NCBI GenBank assembly: GCA_030280995.1
Contig: JASXTE010000003.1
Location: 48,224,474-48,288,473 of the forward strand
Source of the DNA: Hemileia vastatrix
Taxonomy: Eukaryota > Basidiomycota > Pucciniomycetes > Pucciniales > Zaghouaniaceae
DNA: 64,000 nucleotides
Direction of reading: 5' to 3'
Notes under the pieces: model-generated
The model's input: the letters and a program-made list of their open reading frames with translations, nothing else
Databases searched by the model: none
What the model was told of the DNA's origin: nothing
Part shown: positions 44,258-55,500 of the stretch, in pieces
How the letters are laid out: every line of letters begins with the position of its first letter
Numbering within the stretch: position 1 is the stretch's first letter
Program-made: the position numbers and the translations under genes

Positions 44258-44353
44258 GCCCCTCCCCAGCGCCCAAGCAGCCAGGCCGCTTGGAGGCGGC
44301 TCCGCTTAGGAGCAGGCAGGCAGCTTGGGGGCAGGCGGGCCGCTTCTAGGCCC
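44258..44353. repeat. GC-rich segment in H2
   Basis: Short repeats of GGCCGCTT, GGAGGC, GCAGGCAGG and GGGGGCAGGCGGG make this one of the most GC-rich 100 bp of the window. No gene seen. Confidence 0.6.
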
Positions 44354-44408
44354 AAAAACACCCATACAACCCATAAAAACCCTAAAAACCCATAACTTCA
44401 CTAATAAA

Positions 44409-44652
44409 CAAGATAAACACACATAAGACATACCAAAATGAAAAGAAAATAAAGGACAATAAGCTGAGACATAAAAGTGACCCTAGCTTAAGCCTACATA
44501 GGCACCACTAAGCAAAAAACATCCGATAAATACCAATAATAACACCATAACTACCCTATAAAACAAGGTAACCACCCATAAGGGATACCATAATGAAGAG
44601 AAAAGAAAGGACATTAAGCTGAGACATAATAAGTGACCCTAGCGTAAGCCTC
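44409..44652. repeat. Tandem duplication, period ~156 bp, in H2
   Basis: The block with CATAAG, AAAGGACA, TAAGCTGAGACATAA and GTGACCCTAGC occurs at about 44409-44493 and 44567-44652. Noncoding. Confidence 0.7.
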
Positions 44653-45078
44653 CATAAACACTACTAACTATCTCCTAAATATGAAAAATCCACTAATAAC
44701 ACCATAAACCCAATAACATCCTACATACCAAATACCCCAAAATATGCACTCCAAAGGCCTACCCAGGTTTGGATCACCACAACGATAATGCATTATCCCA
44801 CCTCTTATACCCCGATTTCCATTCCTAATTCCTGATCCCAAACTCATCTCATCCATGATGGATTTGCAAGAAAGTCACATGACTCATAATTGCTGATGCC
44901 ATCCTTAAGTCTTTCCTCACTCTATGCTACTTAATTTTGGTGGCAAACACTTAAGTTTTTTTTCTATCTACACACCCCAACTGCACATTTGGAGGTGAAT
45001 TCCCACTTTCCTCATCACATAACCTTTCCACCTGCAACAATGAAACACCTCTCTACTAGGAAGCTACTTCACTCAACA

Positions 45079-46280
45079 ATGAATGCTATTACTTTTCTTT
45101 TAGTTCTTTACTATAAATCTGACTCTGATTTGGAAGATGCTTCAGCTTATATGTGTTTTCTTTCCAAAAAGCATTACATCATTACCAGGGGGCCAAATCT
45201 TTATCATGATCCCCAATATGATCTGGCCTCCATTCTCAACATATTCATTTAAACTTCACCTGATTCTTTCTTCAAACTTTATCAACTCATCTCCAATCAT
45301 CCTATCTTTCGTAAAAATTCCCATAACAAACAGCGTAATCCTGCCATCCAGCTTGCTGTTGCACTATGTTACTTTGGCTCAAATGGAAACGGTGCTGCTG
45401 TAAGACATTTGGATAATCTCTTTAACATAGGATATGGTACCTTGATATTATACACCAAGCACTGTATGATTGCTATCCTTTCCCTCAAGTCTCAAACACT
45501 TGCTTGGCCAACTCCAGAACAGAAACTTGAATCCTCTCAAGTAATGCAAGCTGAAGGTTTCCCTGGCTGTGTAGGATTTGTTGATGGCACAACTATACCT
45601 TTGAGTCAAAAGCCTGCTCATGATGGCAACCATTATTTTGATTGCAAAAAAAGGTTTCTTCAAATCTTCTCTGATTTCTCATCCTTCATAAACTAACATT
45701 TTATCTTCTTTCTAGATACTCTATTGCTGTTCAACTTGTATGCGATGTCAAGAAAAAATTTATTGCTTTTCATAGTGGCTGCCCTGGCTCATGTCATGAC
45801 TCTTCTGTCTTCCAAAGAATGAGGATTTCTCAAACCCCTGACTCATACTTTGACGAATCTCAGTACCTCCTTGCAGACTCAGCATATGCAAGTGAGAAGT
45901 ACATTATACCTGCTTTCTGTGGTGCAACCTTAGAAAATGACCCCAAAAATAAATTTAATTATCACCTTTCCCAATCAAGAGTACGAATTGAACATGCAAT
46001 AGGTATTTTAAAGGGACGATTTTCTAGTCTTCGGGATCTCAGAATCCAATTTCAAAAAAAATTGGAGATCAAAACTGCAAATCATTGGATCATGACTTAC
46101 ATTATACTCCACAATATCCTAGCTGATTTAAAGGATGAGTGGAATGATCTTTATGAAGAAGAGGATCCTGAACCAGCACCAGCTCTCCCCTCCCTTGAAT
46201 CACAAAACATTCATTCAACCAGCATACACTCTGTCATTATGCCTATTACTCTCCAACATTTCTCTTCACCACCCTTTTAA
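45079..46280 (+). pseudogene. PIF/Harbinger transposase of H2, one stop from intact
   Basis: Exon 1 runs 45079-45653, the intron 45654-45715 (GT-AG), exon 2 45716-46280. It shows FGSNGNGAAVRHLDNL in the N-terminal half, then QAEGFPGCVGFVDGTTIPLS (first Asp), VCDVKKKFIAFHSG, YLLADSAYASEKY (second Asp) and RIEHAIGILKGRFSSLRDLR (Glu), so the DDE triad is complete. The TAA at 45250-45252 interrupts exon 1, with a short deletion next to it relative to H1. About 380 residues, normal for the family. It would act on the GGGGGTATCA ends of H2. Confidence 0.88.
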
Positions 46281-46779
46281 ATTATTTTTTTTACTCTCCA
46301 AATGTCCTCTTTGTGTACTTCATTCACTTGGTTTGGTATTTTGGTTTGTTGCATATTCATTTTTTTTTTGTAATTTATGGTGAAGATCTTTTTTTTGGAT
46401 GGCTCATTGGTTTTCTTTCACCAGCTCAACATGAAATTGCATATTTTTTCAGTGATTTTTTTTTTCATTCATCACTCATATCCTTTTCATCCTCTCCTCA
46501 AACATCACTCAAATATTTTCATTACTTTTATTTTCTCAACTCATCTCACCAGGTAAGTCTTTTTTTTTCTTTTTTCTTGTTTTTTATTTGCAAATCATGA
46601 ATTTTTTTTATTTATTTTTTTTGTTTTTTGTTTTTTTTTGGTTTTTTTTTTATTTTTTTTTATTTTTTTTTATTTTTTTTATTTTTTTTTTTGTAAGTCC
46701 TTTTTTTATTTTCAAGGTTAGACTAACTTTTTTTCTCTTTTTTTTTCTCTCCTTCACCCTCTTTAGCTGCCTCATTTCA

Positions 46780-47390
46780 CCCCTTTTCCTCTCTCTTTAC
46801 CTGCCTCAAGTAATTCCTTCTCCCCCTCTTTACCTTCCTCAAGACCCCCTTATTTCACCCTCCTTGCCTGTCCCAAATCCCCCCTTTCCCCCCTCTTTAG
46901 GTGCCTCGTGACCCCCCTTCCCCTCTTTTTAGGCGCCTCATCACCCCCCTTCCCCTCTCTTTAGGCGCCTCAACTCTCCCCCCTTCTCCTCTCTTTACCC
47001 ATCTCGAAACCCCCCTTCCCCCCCTCCTTCTTAACAAACGATTGCCAACAATTGTTCGTTAAGTAAACGAATCATTAGCAATTTTTTGTTAAGAAGAAGG
47101 GGGGGTAGAGGTGGCTGAAGGGGAGTGGAAGGGGGGGAGGGGACCTAAATGGGGGGGGGTTTGGGGCATATAAGGAGGGATGAAATGGGGGGGGTTTTAA
47201 GGTAACTAAGGGGGGGAGTTTGGTGAGTTTTGAGGCAATTAAGGAGGGGGTTTTAGGGAGATTTTGAGGCAGGAAAAGAGGGGATTTGAGAGGGGTTTTG
47301 AGGCAAGGAGGGAGATATTTTATTGGGGATTTCAGAGAAATAAAGGGGGGGGGAAAGGGGACTTTTATGGGAGTTAAAGAGGGGTTACCT
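46780..47390. repeat. ~600-bp foldback of C-rich and G-rich minisatellite
   Basis: 46780-47040 has ~36-bp C-rich units (CTCTTTAGGCGCCTCA followed by a C run). 47095-47390 has the inverted G-rich version (TTTTGAGGCAATTAAGGAGG). The centre (TTCTTAACAAA ... TTTGTTAAGAAG) is itself inverted. It lies between the transposase and TET-like genes. Confidence 0.82.
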
Positions 47391-47873
47391 ACTTTCTAAA
47401 AAACATACTAAAAATTTGTTTTTTGTATTTTTTGTATTTTTTTTTTGGCATAATTTTAGAAAAAAAAACTATTACATTCTGTTAAGGTCTTTCCCTGTAA
47501 ATTACAAAACAAAAAAGTTTTAGATATTAATTTTTAATTTTTCTTACAAATAATTTTACTGAATTAATTTTTTTTAATTTTATTTGTTCTGATTTTTCTT
47601 TTACAGATTTTTTTTATTTTTTTTATTTTTATTTTTTTATAATTTTGACAGGATTTTCTGTGAAGGTTTTTTATAACCAAACTTCAGGTTTTTTTTTGTA
47701 TTTTTTTTTAAAATAATTTTTACTGAAAATTTTTAAATTTTTTTTTGTTTTAAATTTTTTTTTATTTTTTTAAAAGGATATTGCTTTAAATTTTATTTTA
47801 AAAGATATTATTAGGTGAGTTTTTTTTTAAAAATATGTGTTGAATATTTTTTTGACATTTAAATTTTTTTCAG

Positions 47874-49475
47874 ATCAAATTAATGTCTTCATCTTCAGAT
47901 TCACCCTTACTTCTCTATCATCTTCATCTTTATCTTCTTTATCATCTTCATCTTTATCATCTCTATCATCTTCTTCAAAATCAACTTCAATACAATCATC
48001 TTCTAAATCATCAAAAAAAATTAATGATAATCAGTCTCATCAGAATAAAAGATATCTGAAAAAAATTTCTTCTTCTAAATCATCAAAAAAAATTAAAGAT
48101 GATCAGTCTCATCAGAAGAAAAGATATCTGAAAAAAAAATTCTCTGTGAAAGTTATTTTTGTCATATCCCAAACATTTTTTTTCATAAAACTAAAGTAGA
48201 TAAAAAATCAATATCCAAAAAAATTACCAGAAGATATCAAATATCTAACCGAATTCGGTGATGATCAAGTTGTTGCAGTTATCAGTAATACTTTTAAGGC
48301 TCAATTAATTTTGGAAGTTCATTTATTCAATGGTGTGAAAGATGAATCTTTTAATCAACTATCTGATCTTATCATAACTCTTTATCAAATGGCTTTTGTT
48401 CAGTTACCTATAAGGAATACAAATTTGTTGAGTGGTATCATGATTGGATTTGGTTGGAGACCTGGTTTTGTTAAAGGAAATTCTCTTGGTATGTCTAATA
48501 ATTTTTGTTCCATTCTTAATATCATTTCACTTATTTCATTTATATAGGCATATATTCATTGGTCAAGAATATCACTAAAGCTCAAAAAGATGAAGATTTT
48601 CGCTTATGGGACACTCTACCTTCCTTTAACTCTTTTCTTGTTCTTCCACTCAAAAAGCTCTGTAATAAAGCATTTGAAAAAAATCATGAACTTGCAACCA
48701 AATTTGGAATACTGAATTGGTGTGACTCCATATGGGAATTTATCAGCCACAAATATATTTTATTTTCTAATGTTATTATCACTCATTCTGTATTCCACAA
48801 TAGGATTCATATTGATAGGAATGATGCCAATTTTCTTACTTTTGGTATATTCTCATATATCAATCCGATAACTGGCCAACCAATACCATCTCCAGCTAAA
48901 ATCAAAGGACATGGTTTATATTTTCCAGACCACCGGTGCATCATTGATTTTGGTTTGGGAAATGGTATCATCAAAACTATTTGGAATTCTTCTAAGGATA
49001 ATCATCAAACAACCAAAGCTCCTCCTGGTTTGGAATCCTTTCAAGATTTAACACATTTTGGTTGCTCATTTCAAATCAGTCATAAGTTGATTCAAAGAAT
49101 CAACAAGGTAAAGAAAGAAGGTAAAGTTAATTGATTTAAAAAAACTTTATCTAGATCCAAAAAGTATGGGGATTAAAGTTGTCATCAAAAATTTTATATT
49201 TTTTCATAAATTTTTAATAAATATTTTTTATATATCAATTTGCTCAAGTAAAGTGATGAGGAAACAACCTTTGGTTGTATAACAGGTAATCATGATAACA
49301 TTTATATGTTTCATGGGGTTCCTCTAGCCTATACTTGTGGAAAGTCCCAAACTTTTGTTTCTAGATTTGATCTGCATTTTGGCTTGAGGAATTGCCATTA
49401 CTTTAAACTAGGGAAATTGATATATATTAGATATTTATTTAATAATTTATGTAATTATATTAAATTTAGATGACT
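47874..49475 (+). pseudogene. TET/JBP-like 2OG-Fe(II) oxygenase of H2
   Basis: A Ser/Lys-rich N-terminal part with two ~24-residue repeats (SSSKSSKKI ... QSHQNKRYLKK) is followed by DQVVAVISNTFKAQL and GFGWRPGFVKG. A GTATGT...TATAG intron ends at 48548, and the catalytic exon follows: NRIHIDRND with the HxD pair, FLTFGIFSYINPITGQ, LYFPDHRCIIDFGLGNG, NHQTT with the probable distal His, and THFGCSFQIS. A TGA ends that exon at 49132-49134 where H1 reads on. A further exon carries HGVPLAYTCGKSQTF near 49315. By family it would oxidise 5-methylcytosine or thymine in DNA. Exon limits upstream of 48230 are uncertain. Confidence 0.75.
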
Positions 49476-49900
49476 TCCACCCCTTACTTCAATAAAATGT
49501 AGGGGGGGTATTGCCAAATTTTCAAATCTGACATGTAAAATTGATGACTTAGAAAAATTTTGGTGATACCCACCCCTTGCTTCAACAAAATGCAGGGGAG
49601 AGTATTGCCAATTTTTTAAAACAGATATAGAATTTTTTTGACTTGTAAATATTCTGGTGAATATTTTTTTTGTGATACCCATCCCTTACTTCAATAAAAT
49701 CCATGGGGGGTTTTGCCAAAATTTCTTATAAGACTTGTGAAATTCTTGAAATGTAAGAATTTTGGGGATACCGGTAAAATGCAGGGGGTAGTAAAGCCAA
49801 AGTTTCATATAAGACTTTCAGGATTCATGACATGAAATAATTTTGGTGATACCCACCCCTTACTTCAAAAAAATTAAGGGGTGGGGGATCATCAAATTCT
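49470..49900. repeat. About five ~95-bp tandem repeats after the TET-like gene
   Basis: Units contain GATACCCACCCCTTACTTCA, ATAAAATGCAGGGG and TTGCCAAATTTT. Two units are present at the same place in H1. Noncoding. Confidence 0.75.
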
Positions 49901-50043
49901 CAAAGGAGACATGAATATTTTATTTAACATTAAAATATGAAAATTCAAGTAATGATTGATAGAGTAATGAGATACAGGAAATTATTGTAAATTTTATGTA
50001 CAAATAAATATGAACAGTTGAAGTGTGAGAGAAATAAAACAAA

Positions 50044-51392
50044 CTAGTCATCCAACAATTTCTTTAAACGTTCAATCTCCTCAACAGATTTATTAGCTTT
50101 AACACATTCTATCAAGAAATCTTTCTTTTTGGAATTTTATTCATGATCAAACTTATATTTTATCTGCTCTAATAGGTTTTGATGTTTGAGTGTTTTCTCC
50201 TCTTTTTTGATTTTTCAATACTTAGAGTTAACTCAAACTTCTTCTCCTCCAAATCTTGGGCCTGATCATCCTTCCGTAAAGAGAGCTTGTACTTCCTCTC
50301 TTCCAAATCTTATAGCCTATCATCCCTCCTTAAAGAGAGCTTGTATTTCTTCTTTTCAAAGCTTAGAGTCTCTTTAGAAATTTCTACTTGTTCTAGAATG
50401 GTAATAAAAATTAATAAAAAGTAGAAGAAAAGTATAGTAAAGTAATAAGAGGTATGGTATCACTTACCAGCATCACGTTTCTCTAAAAATTGTTCCATAG
50501 ACAAAAAAGGGGTTTGTGATGAAGTATCAATTTTTTGTCTTCTTTGTGAGTGGAAATTAAGACTACATGAATACCTACGCTTCTTGTTAAAGGTCATATT
50601 TTCCTCCTCATCATTGTCACTACCTTCAGACTCAGTTGATTGAGGATCCTGGGTTTGTTTGTCAGCCTTTTAATAAATAAGAAAAAGATAAGTAAATAAA
50701 AAATAGAAATGATAAGATAAAAGAAAAAAGAAACAGACCTGAGTTAGATTTGGTTGGGTTAAATCACCAATAGGATCTACAGAAAAGCTATCTAGATTTG
50801 TCTCATTCAAATGAGGGGAGGCTTGAGTGGAGGAAGAGGATGGGAAAAGATTTGCTTCAACATCATGTTTGGAGATAGGATCTTCTCCATCCAACATGTT
50901 TACAGGATTAACATTGGCTTGCCCTCCAAAAATTGCATCCATCTCTTTAAAGTAAGGACATAAAGATTCAAGTTTATTGTCTATGGATTTGATACCCTTA
51001 GTTATATCAATGTCAGTAACCCCAAAGCCAGTGGAAGATGAAAGAGCCTTTGCCTTTTTGTATTTGGCTTGGTAATGCTTGAAGCGTTCAGACATCTGTT
51101 TAGGCAAAAGATCAATCCTTCCCTTGGTCTTATTCCGTAATTCATTTGCCATTAAAAGATAGCCATTAACTTTTGATTCTGGGGGCCATCTTACTTTAGT
51201 TGAATACTCAGTACCAAAACAAGAATCATAGTTAGATTTGGTTTTCAGCCAGTTGATAAGAATGAGATGATCATCTTTTTTTAATTGAATGGTCTTAGAT
51301 TTCTTGGCTGAGCAGGGGAAAGAGGGAGTAGTGGGATTTGAAGAACAACTGGGTGATGGCTGCCTTTGAGAAGATCTAGGACTATGAGGCAT
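50044..51392 (-). pseudogene. Myb/SANT-like protein of H2
   Basis: ATG at 51392 (MPHSPRSSQRQPSP). Exon 1 runs to 50739, exon 2 50666-50468, exon 3 from 50392 to TAG 50044-50046; introns are GT-AG and in phase. Exon 1 has a trihelix/Myb-like region from KKDDHLILINWL through YDSCFG, the NELRNKTKGRIDLLPKQMSE part and FKHYQAKYKKAK. Exon 2 is acidic with an NLS-like NKKRRY. Exon 3 is a Lys/Glu coiled coil with LSLRRDD and LSLRKDD repeats. At least one stop in exon 3 and a shift near 50160 break it. Harbinger elements usually carry such a second protein to bring the transposase to the nucleus and the termini. Confidence 0.75.
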
Positions 51393-51752
51393 GTTAAAAT
51401 ATAAATGAAGATGAAAAGGAGCAGAAACAAACAGATGAGATAGCGAGATGAAAAGGAGCAGAAACAAGCAGATGAGATGGTGAGGGGTTCTGAGCGGATA
51501 AAATGGACAGGATGCAATGAGAATGTGAGTGTGCAGCAAGGTAGGATCCATATCCAGAGAGTATTCCAAGATGTGGTTATGGCAGAAAGTAGGTCAAGAT
51601 GTGGTTATGACAGAAAGTTGTCCAAGATGTGGTTATGAAAAATTGAGTAAAAAAATGTTGGATAAGAGGTGAACATTGACACGTAAAGTGTCTAATAGCC
51701 CAATTATTAGCAAAAATAATTGTGGAAAATAATTGGGGTATGCAGATTATTG

Positions 51753-51775
51753 TCCGCAATTAATTTAATTGCGGA
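51753..51775. repeat. 23-bp palindrome beside the right H2 end
   Basis: TCCGCAATTAA and its inverse around one base. This is the counterpart of the palindrome at 32325-32352 in H1. Confidence 0.8.
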
Positions 51776-52873
51776 TTGGTCAACAGTGATACCCCCTAAT
51801 ATATATGATTATATTACATATATATACAATTATTACTCTATTATATAAATTATAGTAGTTTAAATAGCTTATCCATAGCCTAATAATACTTATTAAGGTA
51901 TTAATGGAGTCATAATATACTTATCTTATGTGATATTAAGTAATTATTGACATACATAAGCTTATATGTATACATAATTCTCATATTCAGTGAAATATGC
52001 AGTATATTATGTATATTTAGGTATATAAGTGGGTTTTAGCCTCTTAATAGCCTATAAACTTTGTTTTTCTGCTTATGTTAGGTCATATGGACGTATCAAG
52101 TGGACTCACAGCGCCTAAAGAAGCATAAACATCTATTTCAGGCGCATACACTCAGTTTGGACAACTTAATCTGCTTCCTTGGATGGATATTCACAGATTT
52201 ATGGGTTGGGAGGTCATTGCTGGGTTAATATTGATGCTTGGGGATGTTATTAGGGGCTTGGAAATTTCATTTGTTTCCTTTATATGCTTTGGGTCTCATT
52301 ATATTCTCTTTGGATGAGTTATTTTACCTGTTTCTTTATGGTATCCACATTTATCTGGATTTTCAATTTATGGTATGGGTCTGTGTTATCATTAATTGTG
52401 ATGGAGAGTCGTTACTGGATGTCTGGGTGTTGAATCTGATTTAAGTGGAAACCATGGGGAGGTGATGGGCTCTCAAAGTGCTGTAATTGCTGGGGATAGC
52501 ACTGACATCATCTGGATTGAAGGTCTGTGCACTCCAGTGGATTTTGGTATAAGTAAGGGAGGATTTTGGCGGTTATTAGACATCGTTTACTTACTAAAAT
52601 TCAATTAAACACTTAAAAACAATTATTATTATTCAGAAACATATTATAAAGCCTTTATAAATTGATATTATCTTTATATAAGCTATAACTATATTATATT
52701 CATCTATTTTCCACCACTAGCATGCATTTAAATCCAAGTATTGTGAGATTTATCTGAGTATAACTATTTTTTTAGTCTTCCTCTGAGGTTTAATCACTAA
52801 ATAATTTATAAATAAGTAGCAGGAACATTAATAAATACTATTAAATCATACTTATATACTAGATACACTGACA

Positions 52874-53381
52874 ATCGGGGGTCTTTCCTTAATTTTTTAC
52901 TTATTATTTAGTATAAGCCTTGGGACGTGATTATACATTAGTATAGCTCAAAACAAACCAAATATTTGGGTCTGCTGAATATTAGTGGGTAATCATAACT
53001 CAGTGATTGTGGAAAAGAACCCTTATAATAATTTTACTAATTTTTTATAATAAAAATTAGGTATTTACAGTAATAACTGTACCCAATAAAACCCAATTTC
53101 ACTTGGTTCTTGGTCACCAATATAACATCCAATTTAATTGGTATTTGGTTAAAGCTTGGTAAGCTATTTATTCAACCTTATAAAGGTCTAGTTAAACTTA
53201 TTATTTTACTTTTCACAGATTTTTTTGTATTTTTATTACATTTTATTTAAATAAATAAAGATTTAAATTCAGGGCAACCTCCAGTGCTTTTTATTAGTAA
53301 TAACATTGCTAATACTTTTAATCTACTAATTCCAATAGGCTTTCCTTTCTGTAGACGTAAAATATTGTTATTTTTATCAAT
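52874..53381 (+). other. 5' leader of Z
   Basis: AT-rich noncoding DNA between the 5' LTR and the first gag ATG. I could not match a primer binding site to a known tRNA end. Confidence 0.5.
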
Positions 53382-55500
53382 ATGAGTGCTCCCCAGGACA
53401 ATGTAAGTGAAAAGCCTGCTTATAATACCAGGTCTAAAGCTAACAAAAACATTGTTCCAGGACATAACCATGGAGGATCAGTCATACCTTCAGGCAGAGC
53501 AAATGAGAATAGAAGAAAAAGATGCCTTCTTAGAAAAGATTACCATGAAAAAGACGTCTCCTCCTCTACAGGATCAACTATCCCATCTGGAAAAACAGGT
53601 ACTGAAGTTGGAGGAATCAAAGTCTCTCATGCTCAAGGAGGTAGAGAAATTACATAACAATTGAAAGGTAGGATTCCAGAAGATGAACCAATCATTGGCA
53701 GAGCTAAAGGGAGGCCAGCCAAGTCAGCAACCCCCTACCCCAGGAGGGTCACATCACTGCCTGGAGAAAATACTGGTAGACAAATGGAAGTGGGATTGGT
53801 TCCATCAACAATGGTCCAGTCACAACTGCAAAAATGATCATCCTCCTCATCAGACTTCCTCAGTTCACCCCTACAAGGGAAAACATAGGTGCCAAAAATC
53901 AGGGCTCACACAAATCCCGCGGTAAGTAGATTACCCTCTCAGATTGAACACAATACTGATAATTACAATGTAGGTAATATTATTGATGTCAAATCTGTAC
54001 AGAAAATAGAGGAGGACTTAAGAAAATTAGGTTTTAATGTAGATACACCTGACTTGTCTTTTGTAAATAACAACAGTAGTATTTATAATACAGTTAATCC
54101 TCAGTTGCCACCACTTACTAGTGAGATGAGAAGCTCACAAGAGAGTGAGAGAATTGAGAAGGAAGACTTGGAGTATTTTAATAATAATCCAACTGTCCAT
54201 AGAATTGTTTCAGCATTGTGGAATAGAATGACTTATTGTGAGGAACAGACAGTTGAGCTCACAAGCAATACAATTTCATCCTTAACATTAAATATTTCTC
54301 AACTGGCAACACGTAATAAAGAATTAGAGAATGAACATTTGTCAGTAACTCTTAAGTATGATACATTGTGTAATAAATATAGTTAACTTTCAAAAAAATT
54401 CTGTGAGTTGGAAAAATTTTATGAAGCACACTTGTTGAAAACTGAATCAAGAACTAAGTTATCTTTTTCCCAGACAAATCACAGTGTCTCTGAGCTGCTT
54501 CAAAGATTGACTAAAGTTGAGATTGAAACTGCCAATCTACTAATGAACCAGGATAATCATAAGTATACTCAGTATAACAATATTCCTTTCATTGGAAAAA
54601 GTGAATCACATTCCTCCCCTATACCACCACAACTAAAGCCATCTGGTGGTAGTGTCAAATCTGAAAATGTAAGTCACAAATCCGTACAGGTGGAAATACA
54701 AGACCATTTATCAAGAGTAAATGAGTTGTTGAATTTACCTAAGATTAGTGAAATAAAATCCAATCAAAAGAACTTGCCTAAGATAGATCAGTACCCAACT
54801 TATGACAGGGAAGCAAGCTCTGATAGGCAACATTTTCTTCAAAGAATTGACAACTTGAAATTCTCATATAAGTTACCAGATGAAGAAATAACATCAAAAT
54901 TGATCTCTTTATTTAAGGATGTTGATTTATTATGGTTTGAAGCTTTTTTGAGTGAGGGTAAAGATTACTCTTGGGCTGAATGGAAACAACTAATTGAAAA
55001 ACAATTTGGAGGTTCTAAATTCAGATTCACTCAGCAGAGACTTTATGAGAAAACTAGGTACAATCTGCTGAATGGTGACAAACCTATTGTATTTTTAATG
55101 AATTTAAATAAAATATTAAAAGCCATTGAGCCTAACATGGATTTTAACTTATGGAAAGATAATATAATATATAAATTACCTATATCAGTCAGAGACATTG
55201 TTGTAGCTAGAACAATTAATGTTACTGAATATTTTGACCTTATTAATATTTGTAATGAAATATTACTAAACCATAAGTATGAAGCAAGGTATTCCTCTTA
55301 TAAACAAAATGTTGAACCTGTGAAAAATCAGCATTTAAAAACACTTCAGGAGAAGCAAAAAAAACCTACTGCACCTGTAGTACCAAAAAAGTATGAGACA
55401 AATACTTGTTATAAGTGTAACAAACATTGGGTTAAAGGTCACAAATGTGAGAAGAACATAAGTATTGTTGAAAATCAACGTGAATCTGAAACTGAAACTG
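53382..55500 (+). pseudogene. Z gag
   Basis: Starts MSAPQDNVSEKPAYNTRSKA, then changes frame near 53450 into a coiled-coil stretch (EEKDAFLEKI, LEKQVLKLEESK). After more breaks it continues in one frame from 53889 except for a TAA at 54384-54386. The capsid part has YPTYDREASSDRQHF, LIEKQFGGSKFRFTQQRLYE and PNMDFNLWK. A CCHC-like knuckle (CYKCNKHWVKGHKC) is at about 55410. It is followed in the same frame by the protease region. Confidence 0.82.

Larger units (their letters stand above)
43723..51796 (+). mobile_element. PIF/Harbinger-like composite transposon H2 (8.1 kb)
   Basis: Ends GGGGGGTATCA and TGATACCCCC, with TAAT on both sides and only one TAAT in the empty site at 59457-59460. Cargo: DDE transposase (+), TET/JBP-like oxygenase (+) and Myb/SANT-like protein (-). 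It also contains a GC-rich segment, a foldback of C-rich and G-rich repeats, and subterminal palindromes. All three genes have one or a few stops, so the copy is probably inactive but recent. Confidence 0.85.
43620..52873 (+). repeat. 5' LTR of Z, split by H2
   Basis: The parts are 43620-43722 and 51797-52873, together about 1.18 kb. The junction sequence is continuous in the 3' LTR near 59457, which serves as an empty site for H2. TATATAAG near 52024 is a candidate TATA box. Confidence 0.85.

Noticed and set aside
50670..51569. Longer start for the Myb-like gene at 51569
   Set aside because: The extra residues are hydrophobic low-quality sequence; MPHS at 51392 gives a normal charged N-terminus before the Myb-like region.
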